In this document: piece after piece, positions 51,266 through 59,547 of the stretch
How the letters are laid out: each line of letters begins with the position of its first letter
How positions within the stretch are numbered: position 1 is the first letter of the stretch
Source of the DNA: Microbacterium sp. MYb72
GTDB lineage: Bacteria > Actinomycetota > Actinomycetes > Actinomycetales > Microbacteriaceae
Reading direction: 5' to 3'
Assembly: GCF_002979415.1 (NCBI RefSeq)
Contig: NZ_PCOT01000016.1
Location: forward strand, 1-64,000
DNA length: 64,000 nt
Program-made: the position numbers and the translations under genes
The notes under the pieces: model-generated
What the model was told of the DNA's origin: nothing
The model's input: only the letters and a program-made list of their open reading frames with translations
Database searches by the model: none

Positions 51266-51407
51266 CTTGTGCTCCTCCGAGATCATCTGTTTCTGTCGTG
51301 CTGGAGTCAACGCTACTCATCCTGAATCATTCCGCAAGCAAGCGAAGGCTGGGCTTAGTGGGGCAGAAATCCGCGGAAACACGCGGTAATGAGGGTAGTC
51401 TCGCCTT

Positions 51408-51944
51408 ATGAGCATCGCGCAGGGAGCATCCGTCCTCGCCCTCCAGGACCGCGTGCCGTCGATCGCCGACGGCGCCTTCGTGGCGGAGGGCGCGCGCATC
51501 GTCGGAGCGGTCTCTCTGGCGGCCGGATCGAGTGTCTGGTACAACGCGGTGTTACGAGGCGATTCGGCGCCGATCGTGATCGGCCCCGGCAGCAACGTGC
51601 AGGACAACGTCTCGGTGCACGTGGATGCCGGACACCCCGTCGTCGTTGGATCGAAGGTGTCGATCGGCCACAACGCGGTCGTGCACGGCTGCACGATCGG
51701 CGATGGTTCGCTCATCGGGATGGGTGCGGTGATCCTCAGCGGCGCGGTGATCGGCGCGGGCTGCCTGATCGCCGGGGGAGCTGTGGTGCTGGGCGGGACG
51801 GAGGTGCCGGAGGGATCGCTCGTCGCCGGTGTCCCTGCGAAGGTCCGCCGAGCGCTGAGCGATGACGAGCGCGCCGGCCTGATCGCGAACGCGGACACCT
51901 ACCTCGGCCACCTGCTGACGCACTCGTCCGCGACCTCCGTCTGA
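51408..51944 (+). CDS. Gamma-class carbonic anhydrase family protein
   Basis: 178 residues of left-handed beta-helix hexapeptide repeats. The three zinc His positions are in Ser-Val-His-Val-Asp and His-Asn-Ala-Val-Val-His-Gly. The ATG lies 6 nt after TAGTCT (51396-51401). The proteins of this group (CaiE/PaaY/YrdA-like) are often not active anhydrases, so activity is not assured. Confidence 0.9.
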   Translation: MSIAQGASVLALQDRVPSIADGAFVAEGARIVGAVSLAAGSSVWYNAVLRGDSAPIVIGPGSNVQDNVSVHVDAGHPVVVGSKVSIGHNAVVHGCTIGDGSLIGMGAVILSGAVIGAGCLIAGGAVVLGGTEVPEGSLVAGVPAKVRRALSDDERAGLIANADTYLGHLLTHSSATSV

Positions 51945-51974
51945 GTCTGCGCGCCCGCTAGGCTGGGTGCGTAC

Positions 51975-52049
51975 GGGGCGGTGGCCAAGCTGGTTAAGGC
52001 AGTGGGCTCATAACCCAACGATTCGCGGGTTCAAGTCCCGCCCGCCCTA
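51975..52049 (+). tRNA. tRNA with anticodon CAT (elongator Met, or Ile2)
   Basis: Acceptor GGGGCGG pairs with CCGCCCT with a first-position G-T wobble. The anticodon CAT is at 52009-52011 in loop CTCATAA; T-loop TTCAAGT. CCA is not encoded. It is not an initiator (no mismatched 1-72 C-A). Elongator Met is most likely; an Ile tRNA read after lysidine modification cannot be excluded by eye. A TAGGCT box at 51959-51964 is 10 nt upstream. Confidence 0.93.
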
Positions 52050-53018
52050 CTCCTTTCGTCGCTGGAAGTCTCCGGTGGCGAGAGTCTCGCCACCGGAGAC
52101 TTCCGTTGTCCCTGAGCTCGGGTAGTCGGCAGGTGCATCCTGGATGTAGCTCGGACGCTTCTGATACCTGGCGAGGGCGAAGAGGTCATCGCAGGCGAGA
52201 TAGTCGACGATGTACCCGATCCGGACGGGAATCTCACGGATCTCCTCCAGAGTGTAGGAGTCGGACCCGACATCGAACCTCAACTCGACCTGGACCTCGT
52301 TGGTCGCTTCCTCGGGGAAGTCCAGAATGGGGTGTCCTACGTCGAATGAGCCCACGATCACGCGTCGAACCCCTCGGGGGATCGTGTTCGATTGGGGGAT
52401 GAGCGTCGGGGAGAGGTGATGCTCTTCGATCAGTCCTCTCAAGGAGAAGTTCGAACTCGCCACCATGCCGATCATCCCGAGTTCGAGATCACGCACCCAC
52501 TCGTGCTTGTCCTTGTTGTTGAACCATTGCAGGCCTTCCAAAGCCCGGTACGGTCCGTACTGCGGCTGGACGTTCTTCAACCGTTCCACCAGCCACTGCG
52601 GGTGGAACCGATGTCCCTGCTTCCAACTCTTCCAGTCCTTGCCCGTGGCGGTGATGGGAAACTGGATACGAGATGAGTCGTACTCCCGTTCAGCGAAGCT
52701 GCGCGCGAGCAGGTCGTGGAGGTTGTCCAACGCGACGCGGGCCTGGTAGGCGAACTCACCGGCCTTCGTCGACCACAGGTCGTGAGGGAACGCCCGCGAG
52801 GCCTCCACCGACACTTCAAGCACGGTCGGCGTGCTCTCCGACACGCGGACGGAGGAGGTGAAGACTGTATTGGCCCGCCACACCTGCACCGCCTCGTCGA
52901 GTTCGCGTGCGTGCTTCGACGCGCGGGCCAGCCGCGCGCGGATGGGCGCCAGCTCCGTCTCCGGGAGCGAGCGACTGGGACGGATGCCGAACGACTCGCC
53001 GGACTGTGCCGCTTTCAC
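52047..53018 (-). CDS. Orphan ORF ending inside the tRNA 3' end
   Basis: 323 residues from GTG 53018, with a minus-strand TACAGT (53025-53030) 6 nt upstream; an in-frame ATG at 53069 is the alternative. It is helical at the N-terminus, with charged residues and Trp-Lys-Ser-Trp-Lys and Trp-Phe-Asn-Asn-Lys-Asp-Lys-His-Glu-Trp motifs. The base composition is visibly lower in GC than its neighbours. The TAG stop is formed by the last three bases of the tRNA gene, and the last ~20 codons are a perfect hairpin. No family is recognised. It is likely a horizontally acquired gene at a tRNA 3' end. Confidence 0.7.
   Translation of the reverse strand: MKAAQSGESFGIRPSRSLPETELAPIRARLARASKHARELDEAVQVWRANTVFTSSVRVSESTPTVLEVSVEASRAFPHDLWSTKAGEFAYQARVALDNLHDLLARSFAEREYDSSRIQFPITATGKDWKSWKQGHRFHPQWLVERLKNVQPQYGPYRALEGLQWFNNKDKHEWVRDLELGMIGMVASSNFSLRGLIEEHHLSPTLIPQSNTIPRGVRRVIVGSFDVGHPILDFPEEATNEVQVELRFDVGSDSYTLEEIREIPVRIGYIVDYLACDDLFALARYQKRPSYIQDAPADYPSSGTTEVSGGETLATGDFQRRKE
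52064..52104. terminator. tRNA terminator hairpin inside the ORF 3' end
   Basis: Perfect 19-bp stem (52064-52082 with 52086-52104) and an AGT loop, 14 nt past the tRNA. It is presumably the tRNA terminator, and it encodes the C-terminal residues of the minus-strand ORF. Confidence 0.85.
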
Positions 53019-53085
53019 AGGAGAACTGTAGCGGGCTCCGACCTGCGGAGTCCCATGACGAGCGCGCATTCGGATGCTGCGCGCG

Positions 53086-53100
53086 CCTCCGTGACGGAGG
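53086..53100. terminator. Short hairpin after the exonuclease gene
   Basis: 6-bp CCTCCG/CGGAGG stem with TGA loop in the 126-bp gap between the exonuclease stop (minus) and the orphan ORF start. A weak terminator candidate; nothing else is seen in this gap. Confidence 0.4.
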
Positions 53101-53144
53101 AGTCCGATCTCGTGCAGGCGAGGGACGACTCACATCACCGTGCC

Positions 53145-53855
53145 TCAGCTGTTGCGCACCGGCCAGGTGCCGTCGAGCGCATCCTCAGGATCGAGTCGTC
53201 CGACGCTGATGAAGTACTCCGTCAGGCTCTCGGCCTGAGAGCGCGCCCATCCGATCTGTCGCGTGTGCAGCTCGCTCAGCGTCTCCGGAAGGCGGAACTG
53301 CCGTGCGAGCGCCTGAGCGACACGGCCTGCGGCCACCGCGTCAGCCGAGGCGTCGTGCGCTCCCTCCAAGGGCACCGCGTAGTGCGCGGCGACGACCTCC
53401 AGTGTGCGCTTGCCGCGACGGTACCTGTCGTACGCCTTGTCGATGACGAGCGGGTCGATGATCGGCGACGGAGAGACGAGCGGAGGGATGCCGTGGCGCA
53501 CGCACTCGTGGGCGAGCAGCGAGAAGTCGTAGGAGGCGTTGTAGGCGACGATCGGGACGCCCTGGTCGAGCAGCGAGCGCAGGGCCGCGGTGACCTCGGC
53601 GACCACCTCGCGCACCGGTCTGCCGGCGCGACGGGCCTGTTCCGTGGTGATCCCGTGCACGGCGGTGGCTCCGTCGGGGATGGGGATGCCGGGGTCGGCG
53701 AGCCAGTCCCGCGCGGCGATCTCTCGTCCGTTCGCGTCGAGGACGCCGACGTGCGCGGTCACGACGCGGTCGCTCTCCACGTCGACGCCCGTGGTCTCGA
53801 GATCGAACACTCCGACGCGGGTGAGCCACGTCGGGAGTGCGGGATCTGCGGGCAT
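53145..53855 (-). CDS. DnaQ-like DEDDh 3'-5' exonuclease
   Basis: 236 residues from ATG 53855, supported by a minus-strand TACCGT (53862-53867) 6 nt upstream. Exo I Phe-Asp-Leu-Glu-Thr-Thr-Gly-Val, Exo II Asn-Ala-Ser-Tyr-Asp, and Exo III His-Asp-Ala-Ser-Ala-Asp (His-x4-Asp) are intact. It resembles the epsilon subunit of DNA polymerase III, but stands alone and is probably a repair or RNA-processing exonuclease. Confidence 0.92.
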   Translation of the reverse strand: MPADPALPTWLTRVGVFDLETTGVDVESDRVVTAHVGVLDANGREIAARDWLADPGIPIPDGATAVHGITTEQARRAGRPVREVVAEVTAALRSLLDQGVPIVAYNASYDFSLLAHECVRHGIPPLVSPSPIIDPLVIDKAYDRYRRGKRTLEVVAAHYAVPLEGAHDASADAVAAGRVAQALARQFRLPETLSELHTRQIGWARSQAESLTEYFISVGRLDPEDALDGTWPVRNS

Positions 53856-53922
53856 GCCCTCACGGTAGGCGCGGCCTCGGACATTGCCAGGAAGGCGCAC
53901 GGCGACTCCGTAGACTCGGATC

Positions 53923-54822
53923 ATGACCGCATCCTCGCCCTACGCCGAACGACTCCGCCGCCTTCCGGTGGAGCGTCACGAGGTCGAGGTCCGCGACGGC
54001 GTCACCGCGTACTGGGAGTACGGAGCGGCCGACGCCGAGACGACCGTCATCGCCGTGCACGGCTTCCGCGGAGATCACCACGGCCTGGAGCCGGTGCTCG
54101 CCTTCCTCCCGGAGGCGCGGATCATCGCCCCCGACCTCCCCGGCTTCGGCGAGAGCGCACCGGTGCCCGGGCGCACGTACGACCTCGACGAGTACGCGTC
54201 CTGGCTCGTCGAGTTCGCTGCCGCGGTCGCGCCGGGTGCCGTCATCCTCGGGCACTCGTTCGGATCGATCGTGGTGTCGGCCGCGATCGCGTCCGGCCTC
54301 GAGACGCCCCGGCTGATCCTGATCAATCCGATCGGCGCCCCCGCCCTCGAGGGGCCCAAGGGGCTGATGACCCGGCTCGCCGTCTTCTACTACGCGATGG
54401 GTGCGCGCTTGCCGGAGACGCTGGGCACGGCTCTGTTGCGGAACCGTGCGATCGTCCGCATCATGAGCGTCACGATGGCGAAGACGCAGGATCCGGAGCT
54501 CCGCAGGTTCATCCACGACCAGCACGACACGTACTTCTCACGGTTCGCAGATCGTGACGTGCTGCGCGACGCGTTCGTCGCGAGCGTCTCGCATGACGTA
54601 CGGGAGTTCGCCCCGAAGATCCACGTGCCGACGCTGCTGATCGCGGCCGACCGCGACGACATCACGCCGATCGAGGCGGAGCGCGTGCTCGCGACGCTGT
54701 TCGACGATGCGGAACTGGTTGAGATCGCCCATGTCGGGCATCTCATCCACTACGAGACGCCGGCCGAGGCGGCCGGCGCGATCCGTCGCTTCCTCAGGAT
54801 TCCCGTCGCGCGAGGCCGATGA
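53923..54822 (+). CDS. Alpha/beta hydrolase
   Basis: 299 residues. Oxyanion His-Gly (Val-His-Gly-Phe-Arg-Gly), nucleophile elbow Gly-His-Ser-Phe-Gly-Ser, acid Asp in Ala-Ala-Asp-Arg-Asp-Asp, and His in Val-Gly-His-Leu-Ile-His are present. TAGACT (53911-53916) is 6 nt before the ATG. The substrate is unknown. Its 3' end overlaps the convergent Lrp-family gene by 29 nt. Confidence 0.88.
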   Translation: MTASSPYAERLRRLPVERHEVEVRDGVTAYWEYGAADAETTVIAVHGFRGDHHGLEPVLAFLPEARIIAPDLPGFGESAPVPGRTYDLDEYASWLVEFAAAVAPGAVILGHSFGSIVVSAAIASGLETPRLILINPIGAPALEGPKGLMTRLAVFYYAMGARLPETLGTALLRNRAIVRIMSVTMAKTQDPELRRFIHDQHDTYFSRFADRDVLRDAFVASVSHDVREFAPKIHVPTLLIAADRDDITPIEAERVLATLFDDAELVEIAHVGHLIHYETPAEAAGAIRRFLRIPVARGR

Positions 54823-55267
54823 GCCCTGCCACCCGGAAGGGGATGACCTCGCCCATGGCGAGTGACGTCTCCGTCCGCTCGACGCCGTCGATCGAGAGGA
54901 TGCGCGCGTCCGTGTCGAACAGGTGACGCGCGTCGCGGCAGGCCACCCTGGCCAGCAGATCGATCGAGCCGCTCAGGCCGTGGGCCTGCACGACCTCGGG
55001 GATGCGCGCGAGCTCGTTGATGATGCGCGGCAGCTCGGTCTGTCTGACGCCGATGCTCACGAACGCCTGCAGGGGGAAGCCGAGGACATCGGGGGAGAAG
55101 GACCGCTCGTACGAGAGGAACACCCCGGTCTGCTCCAGCCGCGCCATGCGCGCCTGGATGGTGTTGCGCGAGAGGCCGAGATTCTCGGCGAGCGCGACGA
55201 TCGTGATGCGCGGGTCGTCGGCGAGGGCGGCGAGGAGTTCCAGATCGATGCGGTCAAGTCCAGGCAT
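54794..55267 (-). CDS. Lrp/AsnC-family regulator (BkdR-like by context)
   Basis: 157 residues. An N-terminal winged HTH (about 1-55, with Leu-Ser-Arg-Asn-Thr-Ile-Gln-Ala-Arg) is followed by a RAM ligand-binding domain with Val-Ser-Ile-Gly-Val and Gly-Ser-Ile-Asp-Leu. It is divergent from the 2-oxoacid dehydrogenase operon with several GCTCA/TGAGC half-sites between. In Pseudomonas, BkdR of this family activates bkd genes in response to branched-chain amino acids. The same role here is inferred from position. Confidence 0.9.
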   Translation of the reverse strand: MPGLDRIDLELLAALADDPRITIVALAENLGLSRNTIQARMARLEQTGVFLSYERSFSPDVLGFPLQAFVSIGVRQTELPRIINELARIPEVVQAHGLSGSIDLLARVACRDARHLFDTDARILSIDGVERTETSLAMGEVIPFRVAGLIGLARRES

Positions 55268-55313
55268 AGTGCCAAAGAGTAGCAGTCTCGTATCGACCCG
55301 GATTTAGCAACAT

Positions 55314-55365
55314 GCTCAACAGCCTCGCAATTGCTTGAGCGTCGTGTTGAACAGACGTACGCTCA
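55314..55365. promoter_or_regulatory. Operator-like dyads upstream of the bkd operon
   Basis: GCTCAA (55314-55319) with TTGAGC (55335-55340), and TGAGCGT (55336-55342) with ACGCTCA (55359-55365), form overlapping dyads. A GCAATTGC palindrome (55327-55334) lies inside. Repeated half-sites at about 21-23 nt spacing suit an Lrp-family protein bound to one helix face. Confidence 0.55.
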
Positions 55366-55391
55366 GGTCATCGGCGGAGCTGCCGATGACC
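55366..55391 (+). other. Hairpin in the bkd leader
   Basis: Perfect 10-bp stem (55366-55375 with 55382-55391) and a 6-nt loop, 44 nt upstream of the E1alpha start. It may be an attenuator-like leader structure or a regulator site; there is no T-tract and no leader peptide was recognised. Confidence 0.45.
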
Positions 55392-55434
55392 GACGTGCAG
55401 AGCCCCACGAGGGCAGCCACGACAGAGGAGGACG

Positions 55435-56553
55435 ATGATGTCACCGCAACTCACGCCCATCGCGGACGCAGCGCAGGATCTCGAGCTCTCCGAGCGCATC
55501 CTCGGCCCCGACGGCACGCGCATCACGAACGCCCAGCTCGACCCCTATGTGGCCGATGTGGATGCCGAGCAGCTGCGCGCCCTGCACCGCGACATGGTCG
55601 TCCTCCGTCGCATCGACGCCGAGGGCGTCGCGCTGCAGCGCCAGGGCCAGCTCGGTCTCTGGGCGCCCTGCAACGGGCAGGAGGCGACCCAGATCGGCAC
55701 GGCTCGCGCGCTCGCGCCGCAGGATTACGTGTTCCCGAGCTACCGCGAGACCGGCGTGATCTACGCGCGAGGAGCCCAGCCGGGAGACTACGTCCGCATG
55801 TGGCGCGGCGAAGAGGGAGCCGGTCACGACCCGGCGGCGCTGCGGGTGGCGCCGCTGCAGATCATCATCGGCGCGCAGACCCTGCACGCCGTCGGCTATG
55901 CGCTCGGGATCCAGCACGACGAGGCGGACGAGGTCGCCGTGACCTACTTCGGCGACGGTGCGACCAGTCAGGGGGATGTGAACGAGGCGATGATCTTCGC
56001 CGCTTCGTACCGCGCTCCCGTGGTCTTCGTCTGCCAGAACAACCACTGGGCCATCTCGGAGCCTGTCGCCGTGCAGTCGCAGTTCCCGATCGCCGGTCGC
56101 GCACCGGGCTTCGGCATCCCGAGCCTCCGCGTCGACGGCAACGACGTCCTCGCCTGCATGGCCGCCATGCGCTGGGCGCTGGAGCACGCGCGCTCGGGCA
56201 AGGGGCCGGCCTACATCGAGGCGGTCACGTATCGGATGGGCCCGCACACCACGGCCGACGACCCGACGCGCTACCGCGACGAGGCCGAGCTCGAATCGTG
56301 GCGCCGCCGTGACCCGATCTCCCGTCTCGAAGCCCATCTGCGAGCGCGCGGAGAGCTGAGCGACGTGCATGTGGCAGAGACCCAGGCTGCGGCGGATGCC
56401 GTGGCCAAGGAGATGCGCGCCGCGTGCCTCGGCATGGTCACGCGTCCTCCGCTCGCGGTGTTCGACGGCGTGTACGCCGAGCCGCACACGGGACTCGATC
56501 GCCAGCGCGACGAGTACGCCGCGTACCTCGCGTCGTTCGACGGCGAGGTGTGA
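55435..56553 (+). CDS. bkdA: Branched-chain 2-oxoacid dehydrogenase E1 alpha
   Basis: 372 residues. A TPP-dependent decarboxylase subunit: the TPP motif Gly-Asp-Gly-Ala-Thr-Ser-Gln-Gly-Asp-Val-Asn is intact, and the phosphorylation-loop-like Tyr-Arg-Met-Gly-Pro-His-Thr is present. Bacterial pyruvate and branched-chain E1alpha are close. The adjacent Lrp regulator and downstream acyl-CoA carboxylase/dehydrogenase favour the branched-chain assignment. GAGGAGG precedes two tandem ATGs (55435 or 55438). Confidence 0.88.
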   Translation: MMSPQLTPIADAAQDLELSERILGPDGTRITNAQLDPYVADVDAEQLRALHRDMVVLRRIDAEGVALQRQGQLGLWAPCNGQEATQIGTARALAPQDYVFPSYRETGVIYARGAQPGDYVRMWRGEEGAGHDPAALRVAPLQIIIGAQTLHAVGYALGIQHDEADEVAVTYFGDGATSQGDVNEAMIFAASYRAPVVFVCQNNHWAISEPVAVQSQFPIAGRAPGFGIPSLRVDGNDVLACMAAMRWALEHARSGKGPAYIEAVTYRMGPHTTADDPTRYRDEAELESWRRRDPISRLEAHLRARGELSDVHVAETQAAADAVAKEMRAACLGMVTRPPLAVFDGVYAEPHTGLDRQRDEYAAYLASFDGEV

Positions 56554-56555
56554 TC

Positions 56556-57566
56556 ATGACCGAGCTCACCCTGGGCAAGGCCCTCGGCGCGGGTCTCCGG
56601 CAGGCGATGCGCGACGACGATCGCGTCGTCCTCCTCGGAGAGGACATCGGCAAGCTGGGCGGCGTCTTCCGGATCACGGACGGGCTCCTCGACGAGTTCG
56701 GCGCGAAGCGGGTCATCGACACTCCTCTCGCGGAGTCGGGGATCGTCGGTGCCGCGGTCGGCCTCGCGTTCCGCGGCTATCGACCGGTCGTCGAGATCCA
56801 GTTCGACGGCTTCGTGTACCCGGCGTTCGACCAGATCGTGGCTCAGGTCGCGAAGCTGCACTACCGCACGCAGGGCAGGGTGAAGATGCCGATCACGATC
56901 CGCATCCCCTGGGCCGGCGGCATCGGAGCGGCAGAACACCACTCGGAATCGCCCGAGGCGTACTTCGTGCACACCGCGGGTCTCCGCGTGGTCGCCGTCT
57001 CGAACCCCGAGGACGCCTACCGCAGCCTTCGACAGGCGATCGCCAGCGACGATCCCGTGATCTTCTTCGAGCCCAAGCGGCTCTACCACCACAAGGGCGA
57101 GGTCGATCTCGAGGCGCCGCTCGCCGATGCGCCGCCGATGGGGCTTGCCCGCGTCGTGCGTGAGGGGACCGATGCCACGCTCATCACCTACGGCGCCATG
57201 GTGACGACGGCACTGCAGGCGGCGGAGGCCGCGGAGGACGAAGGGATCTCCCTGGAGGTCATCGATCTGCGCTCCCTGTCGCCCGTCGACTACGACTCGG
57301 TCGCGGCATCCGTCCGCAAGACGGGTCGCGTCGTCGTCGCGCACGAGGCCTCTCGCGAGGCGGGGGTCGCCGCCGAGGTGATCGCGAGCATCACGGAACG
57401 CTGCTTCGAGTACCTCGAATCCGCGCCGTTGCGCGTGACGGGTCACGATGTGCCCTATCCGCCCGCGAAGCTGGAGAAGTACCACCTGCCCGATCTCGAT
57501 CGCCTTCTCGACGCGGTCGATCGTGTGCTCGACCGCCCGCACAGCCTGACGGGGGCCGACGCATGA
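56556..57566 (+). CDS. bkdB: Branched-chain 2-oxoacid dehydrogenase E1 beta
   Basis: 336 residues from ATG 56556; an in-frame GTG at 56550 is possible. It pairs with E1alpha to form the TPP-dependent heterotetramer. Gly-Glu-Asp-Ile-Gly, Pro-Leu-Ala-Glu, Gln-Phe-Asp-Gly-Phe and the C-terminal Ile-Asp-Leu-Arg-Ser-Leu are family motifs. It is 2 nt from the E1alpha stop. Its stop overlaps the E2 start (ATGA). Confidence 0.92.
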   Translation: MTELTLGKALGAGLRQAMRDDDRVVLLGEDIGKLGGVFRITDGLLDEFGAKRVIDTPLAESGIVGAAVGLAFRGYRPVVEIQFDGFVYPAFDQIVAQVAKLHYRTQGRVKMPITIRIPWAGGIGAAEHHSESPEAYFVHTAGLRVVAVSNPEDAYRSLRQAIASDDPVIFFEPKRLYHHKGEVDLEAPLADAPPMGLARVVREGTDATLITYGAMVTTALQAAEAAEDEGISLEVIDLRSLSPVDYDSVAASVRKTGRVVVAHEASREAGVAAEVIASITERCFEYLESAPLRVTGHDVPYPPAKLEKYHLPDLDRLLDAVDRVLDRPHSLTGADA

Positions 57567-58912
57567 TCGCCGAGTTCCGCCTGCCCGACCTGGGAGAAGG
57601 GCTCACCGAGGCAGAGGTGGTCCAGTGGCTCGTCGCGCCTGGCGACAGCGTGGCGTTGAATCAGAACCTCGCCGAGGTCGAGACCGCCAAGGCCATCGTC
57701 GAGCTGCCGTCGCCGTACGAGGGCATCGTCTCGACGCTGCACGCGGAGGCGGGGGAGACCGTCGCCGTCGGCGCACCGCTGATCGCCTTCGATGTCGCAG
57801 GCACGGAGGAGGCGCCTCCCGCGGGGGCATCGGATGCCGAGGAGATGGCGCAGCCGAACCTCGTCGGCTACGGCGCAGCACCGGCTCGCTCAGGACGTCC
57901 CGCTCGGCGTGCACGTCGGGTCGGAAGCCCGTCGACGACCGCGGACACCGCCGTGCTGGAGGCCGCACCGCACGACGCGCGGCCCAGCGTGAGTGTCGAG
58001 ACCGTGATCGAGCGTCCTCGGTCGACACCGCCCGTGCGCGCCTACGCCAAGAGGCTCGGCGTCGACCTCGTCCTGGTGTCCGCCGTCGTGGGCGATCGCG
58101 TCATCACCCGCGATGACATCGACGAGTTCGCGCAGCGCGCCGGCATCCGCGCGGAGGAGGCGGAGACGACCGTGTCGACTCCGCTCACCGCTGCGGCCCT
58201 GGCTGACGATGACCGCGAACTCCGGATCCCCATCCGCGGCGTGCGCAAGCACACGGCGGCGGCGATGGTCGAGAGCGCGTTCACGGCTCCGCACGTCACG
58301 GTGTTCCACACCGTCGACGTCACCGCGACGATGGATCTTCTCGCGTCGCTGCGGGAGGACCGTTCCCTGGCCGCGCACAGGATCGGCCCCCTGGCCGTGA
58401 TCGCGAAGGCCGTCTGCCTGGCGCTCGGGCGGAACCGAGGGCTCAACTCGCGGTGGGACCAGGCCGCGGGCGAGATCGTGCAGCGCAACTACGTCGATCT
58501 CGGCATAGCCGCCGCGACCGAGCGGGGCCTCATCGTCCCGAACATCAGGGACGCGGAGCGCCTGACGCTGACCGAGCTCGCCGACGCGCTGAAAGCTCTC
58601 GCGGAGACCGCCCGTTCGGGGAAGACGTCCCCGGCCGAGCTCGCCGGCGGGACCTTCTCGATCTCGAACATCGGCGTGTTCGGAGTGGATGCCGGAACGC
58701 CGATCCTTCCCCCTGGTCAGTCAGGCATCCTCGCCGTCGGCGCCGTGCGCCGTCAGCCGTGGGAGTACCGCGGCGAGATCGCGCTGCGCCAGATGATGAC
58801 GCTGAGCCTGTCGTTCGATCACCGCCTCGTCGACGGCGCGGAGGGAGCGCGGTTCCTCAAGGACGTCGCAGACATCCTCGAGGAACCGGGGCGGGCGATG
58901 CTGCTCAGGTAG
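57563..58912 (+). CDS. bkdC: Dihydrolipoamide acyltransferase E2
   Basis: 449 residues. One N-terminal lipoyl domain (1-80, lipoyl Lys43 in Glu-Thr-Ala-Lys-Ala), an Ala/Arg-rich linker, a peripheral subunit-binding domain (about 155-190) and a catalytic domain ending in Asp-His-Arg-Leu-Val-Asp-Gly (His and Asp catalytic). It transfers the branched acyl group to CoA. The E3 lipoamide dehydrogenase is not in the window, so a shared E3 encoded elsewhere is implied. Its 3' end overlaps the convergent TetR gene by 8 nt. Confidence 0.93.
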   Translation: MIAEFRLPDLGEGLTEAEVVQWLVAPGDSVALNQNLAEVETAKAIVELPSPYEGIVSTLHAEAGETVAVGAPLIAFDVAGTEEAPPAGASDAEEMAQPNLVGYGAAPARSGRPARRARRVGSPSTTADTAVLEAAPHDARPSVSVETVIERPRSTPPVRAYAKRLGVDLVLVSAVVGDRVITRDDIDEFAQRAGIRAEEAETTVSTPLTAAALADDDRELRIPIRGVRKHTAAAMVESAFTAPHVTVFHTVDVTATMDLLASLREDRSLAAHRIGPLAVIAKAVCLALGRNRGLNSRWDQAAGEIVQRNYVDLGIAAATERGLIVPNIRDAERLTLTELADALKALAETARSGKTSPAELAGGTFSISNIGVFGVDAGTPILPPGQSGILAVGAVRRQPWEYRGEIALRQMMTLSLSFDHRLVDGAEGARFLKDVADILEEPGRAMLLR

Positions 58913-59498
58913 TCGCGCGGAGAGCGGCCTCCGCCATCGCGGCCAGGACGGACGCGGTGGCGGAGTGGCCTCTCGCCGCAGAGCGGGTGGAGTGCGGCGT
59001 CGAGTTGATCAGACCGAAGCATGCCTGCACGCGCAAGCGGAGCTCATCGGACGACGTGTCGACGAGGGGACGCAACGCCTCCATCCACAGTTCGATGTAC
59101 GAGCGCTGCAGTCGACGCACGTCGGCGTGGTCGGACTCGGCGAGATGAGCGACATCTCGATCCTGCACGCGGATGACCTCGGCGTTCCCCAGGGCGAACT
59201 CGACGTGGAAGCCGATCAGCGCTCGCATCCGTGCCTCGCTGTCGTCGAGCTCCTCGGAGACCCGGGTGCCGCCGGAGACGAGGTCCTGGCTGACCTTCAC
59301 GAGGACGGCTCCAAGCAGCGCCTGCTTTCCGGCGAAGTGCCGGTAGACGGCCGGCCCCGACACGCCGACGGCCGCCCCGATGTCCTCGAGGCTCACGCCG
59401 TTGTAGCCGCGTGCGGCGAACAGCTGCGCCGCCTCGCGGAGGATGGCATCGGAGCGCTCGGCCTTGGCACGGTCTCGGGCGGTGAGCGGGCTTGTCAT
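58905..59498 (-). CDS. TetR-family regulator
   Basis: 197 residues. N-terminal TetR HTH (about 15-60, with Val-Ser-Gly-Pro-Ala-Val-Tyr-Arg-His-Phe), then a helical ligand domain with a TetR_C (acyl-CoA-sensing-like) layout. It is divergent from the carboxylase operon, with two related 18-bp palindromes in the gap, so it probably represses that operon and itself. An acyl-CoA intermediate is the likely ligand, by inference from context. Confidence 0.92.
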   Translation of the reverse strand: MTSPLTARDRAKAERSDAILREAAQLFAARGYNGVSLEDIGAAVGVSGPAVYRHFAGKQALLGAVLVKVSQDLVSGGTRVSEELDDSEARMRALIGFHVEFALGNAEVIRVQDRDVAHLAESDHADVRRLQRSYIELWMEALRPLVDTSSDELRLRVQACFGLINSTPHSTRSAARGHSATASVLAAMAEAALRATT

Positions 59499-59501
59499 CT
59501 C

Positions 59502-59519
59502 AGTTAATCCTCGCTAACC
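59502..59519. promoter_or_regulatory. TetR operator site 2 (imperfect)
   Basis: AGTTAATCCTCGCTAACC, an imperfect 18-bp dyad matching site 1 at both outer half-sites ([AG]GTTA at the left, CTAACC at the right). It lies 3 nt upstream of the TetR start. Confidence 0.6.
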
Positions 59520-59529
59520 TGAATCATCG

Positions 59530-59547
59530 GGTTAGTGAACACTAACC
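59530..59547. promoter_or_regulatory. TetR operator site 1 (perfect)
   Basis: Perfect 18-bp palindrome GGTTAGTGAACACTAACC, 28 bp centre-to-centre from site 2. It lies between the TetR gene and the carboxylase operon. Confidence 0.75.

Noticed and set aside
52047..53145. Complete genomic island with attL/attR at the tRNA
   Set aside because: No integrase and no duplicate of the tRNA 3' end were found in the 1.1 kb examined. Kept only as a possible acquired ORF.
55435..58912. Pyruvate dehydrogenase assignment for the E1/E2 operon
   Set aside because: Sequence alone does not separate the families well, but the Lrp regulator and neighbouring acyl-CoA carboxylase favour the branched-chain assignment. 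Left as an alternative.
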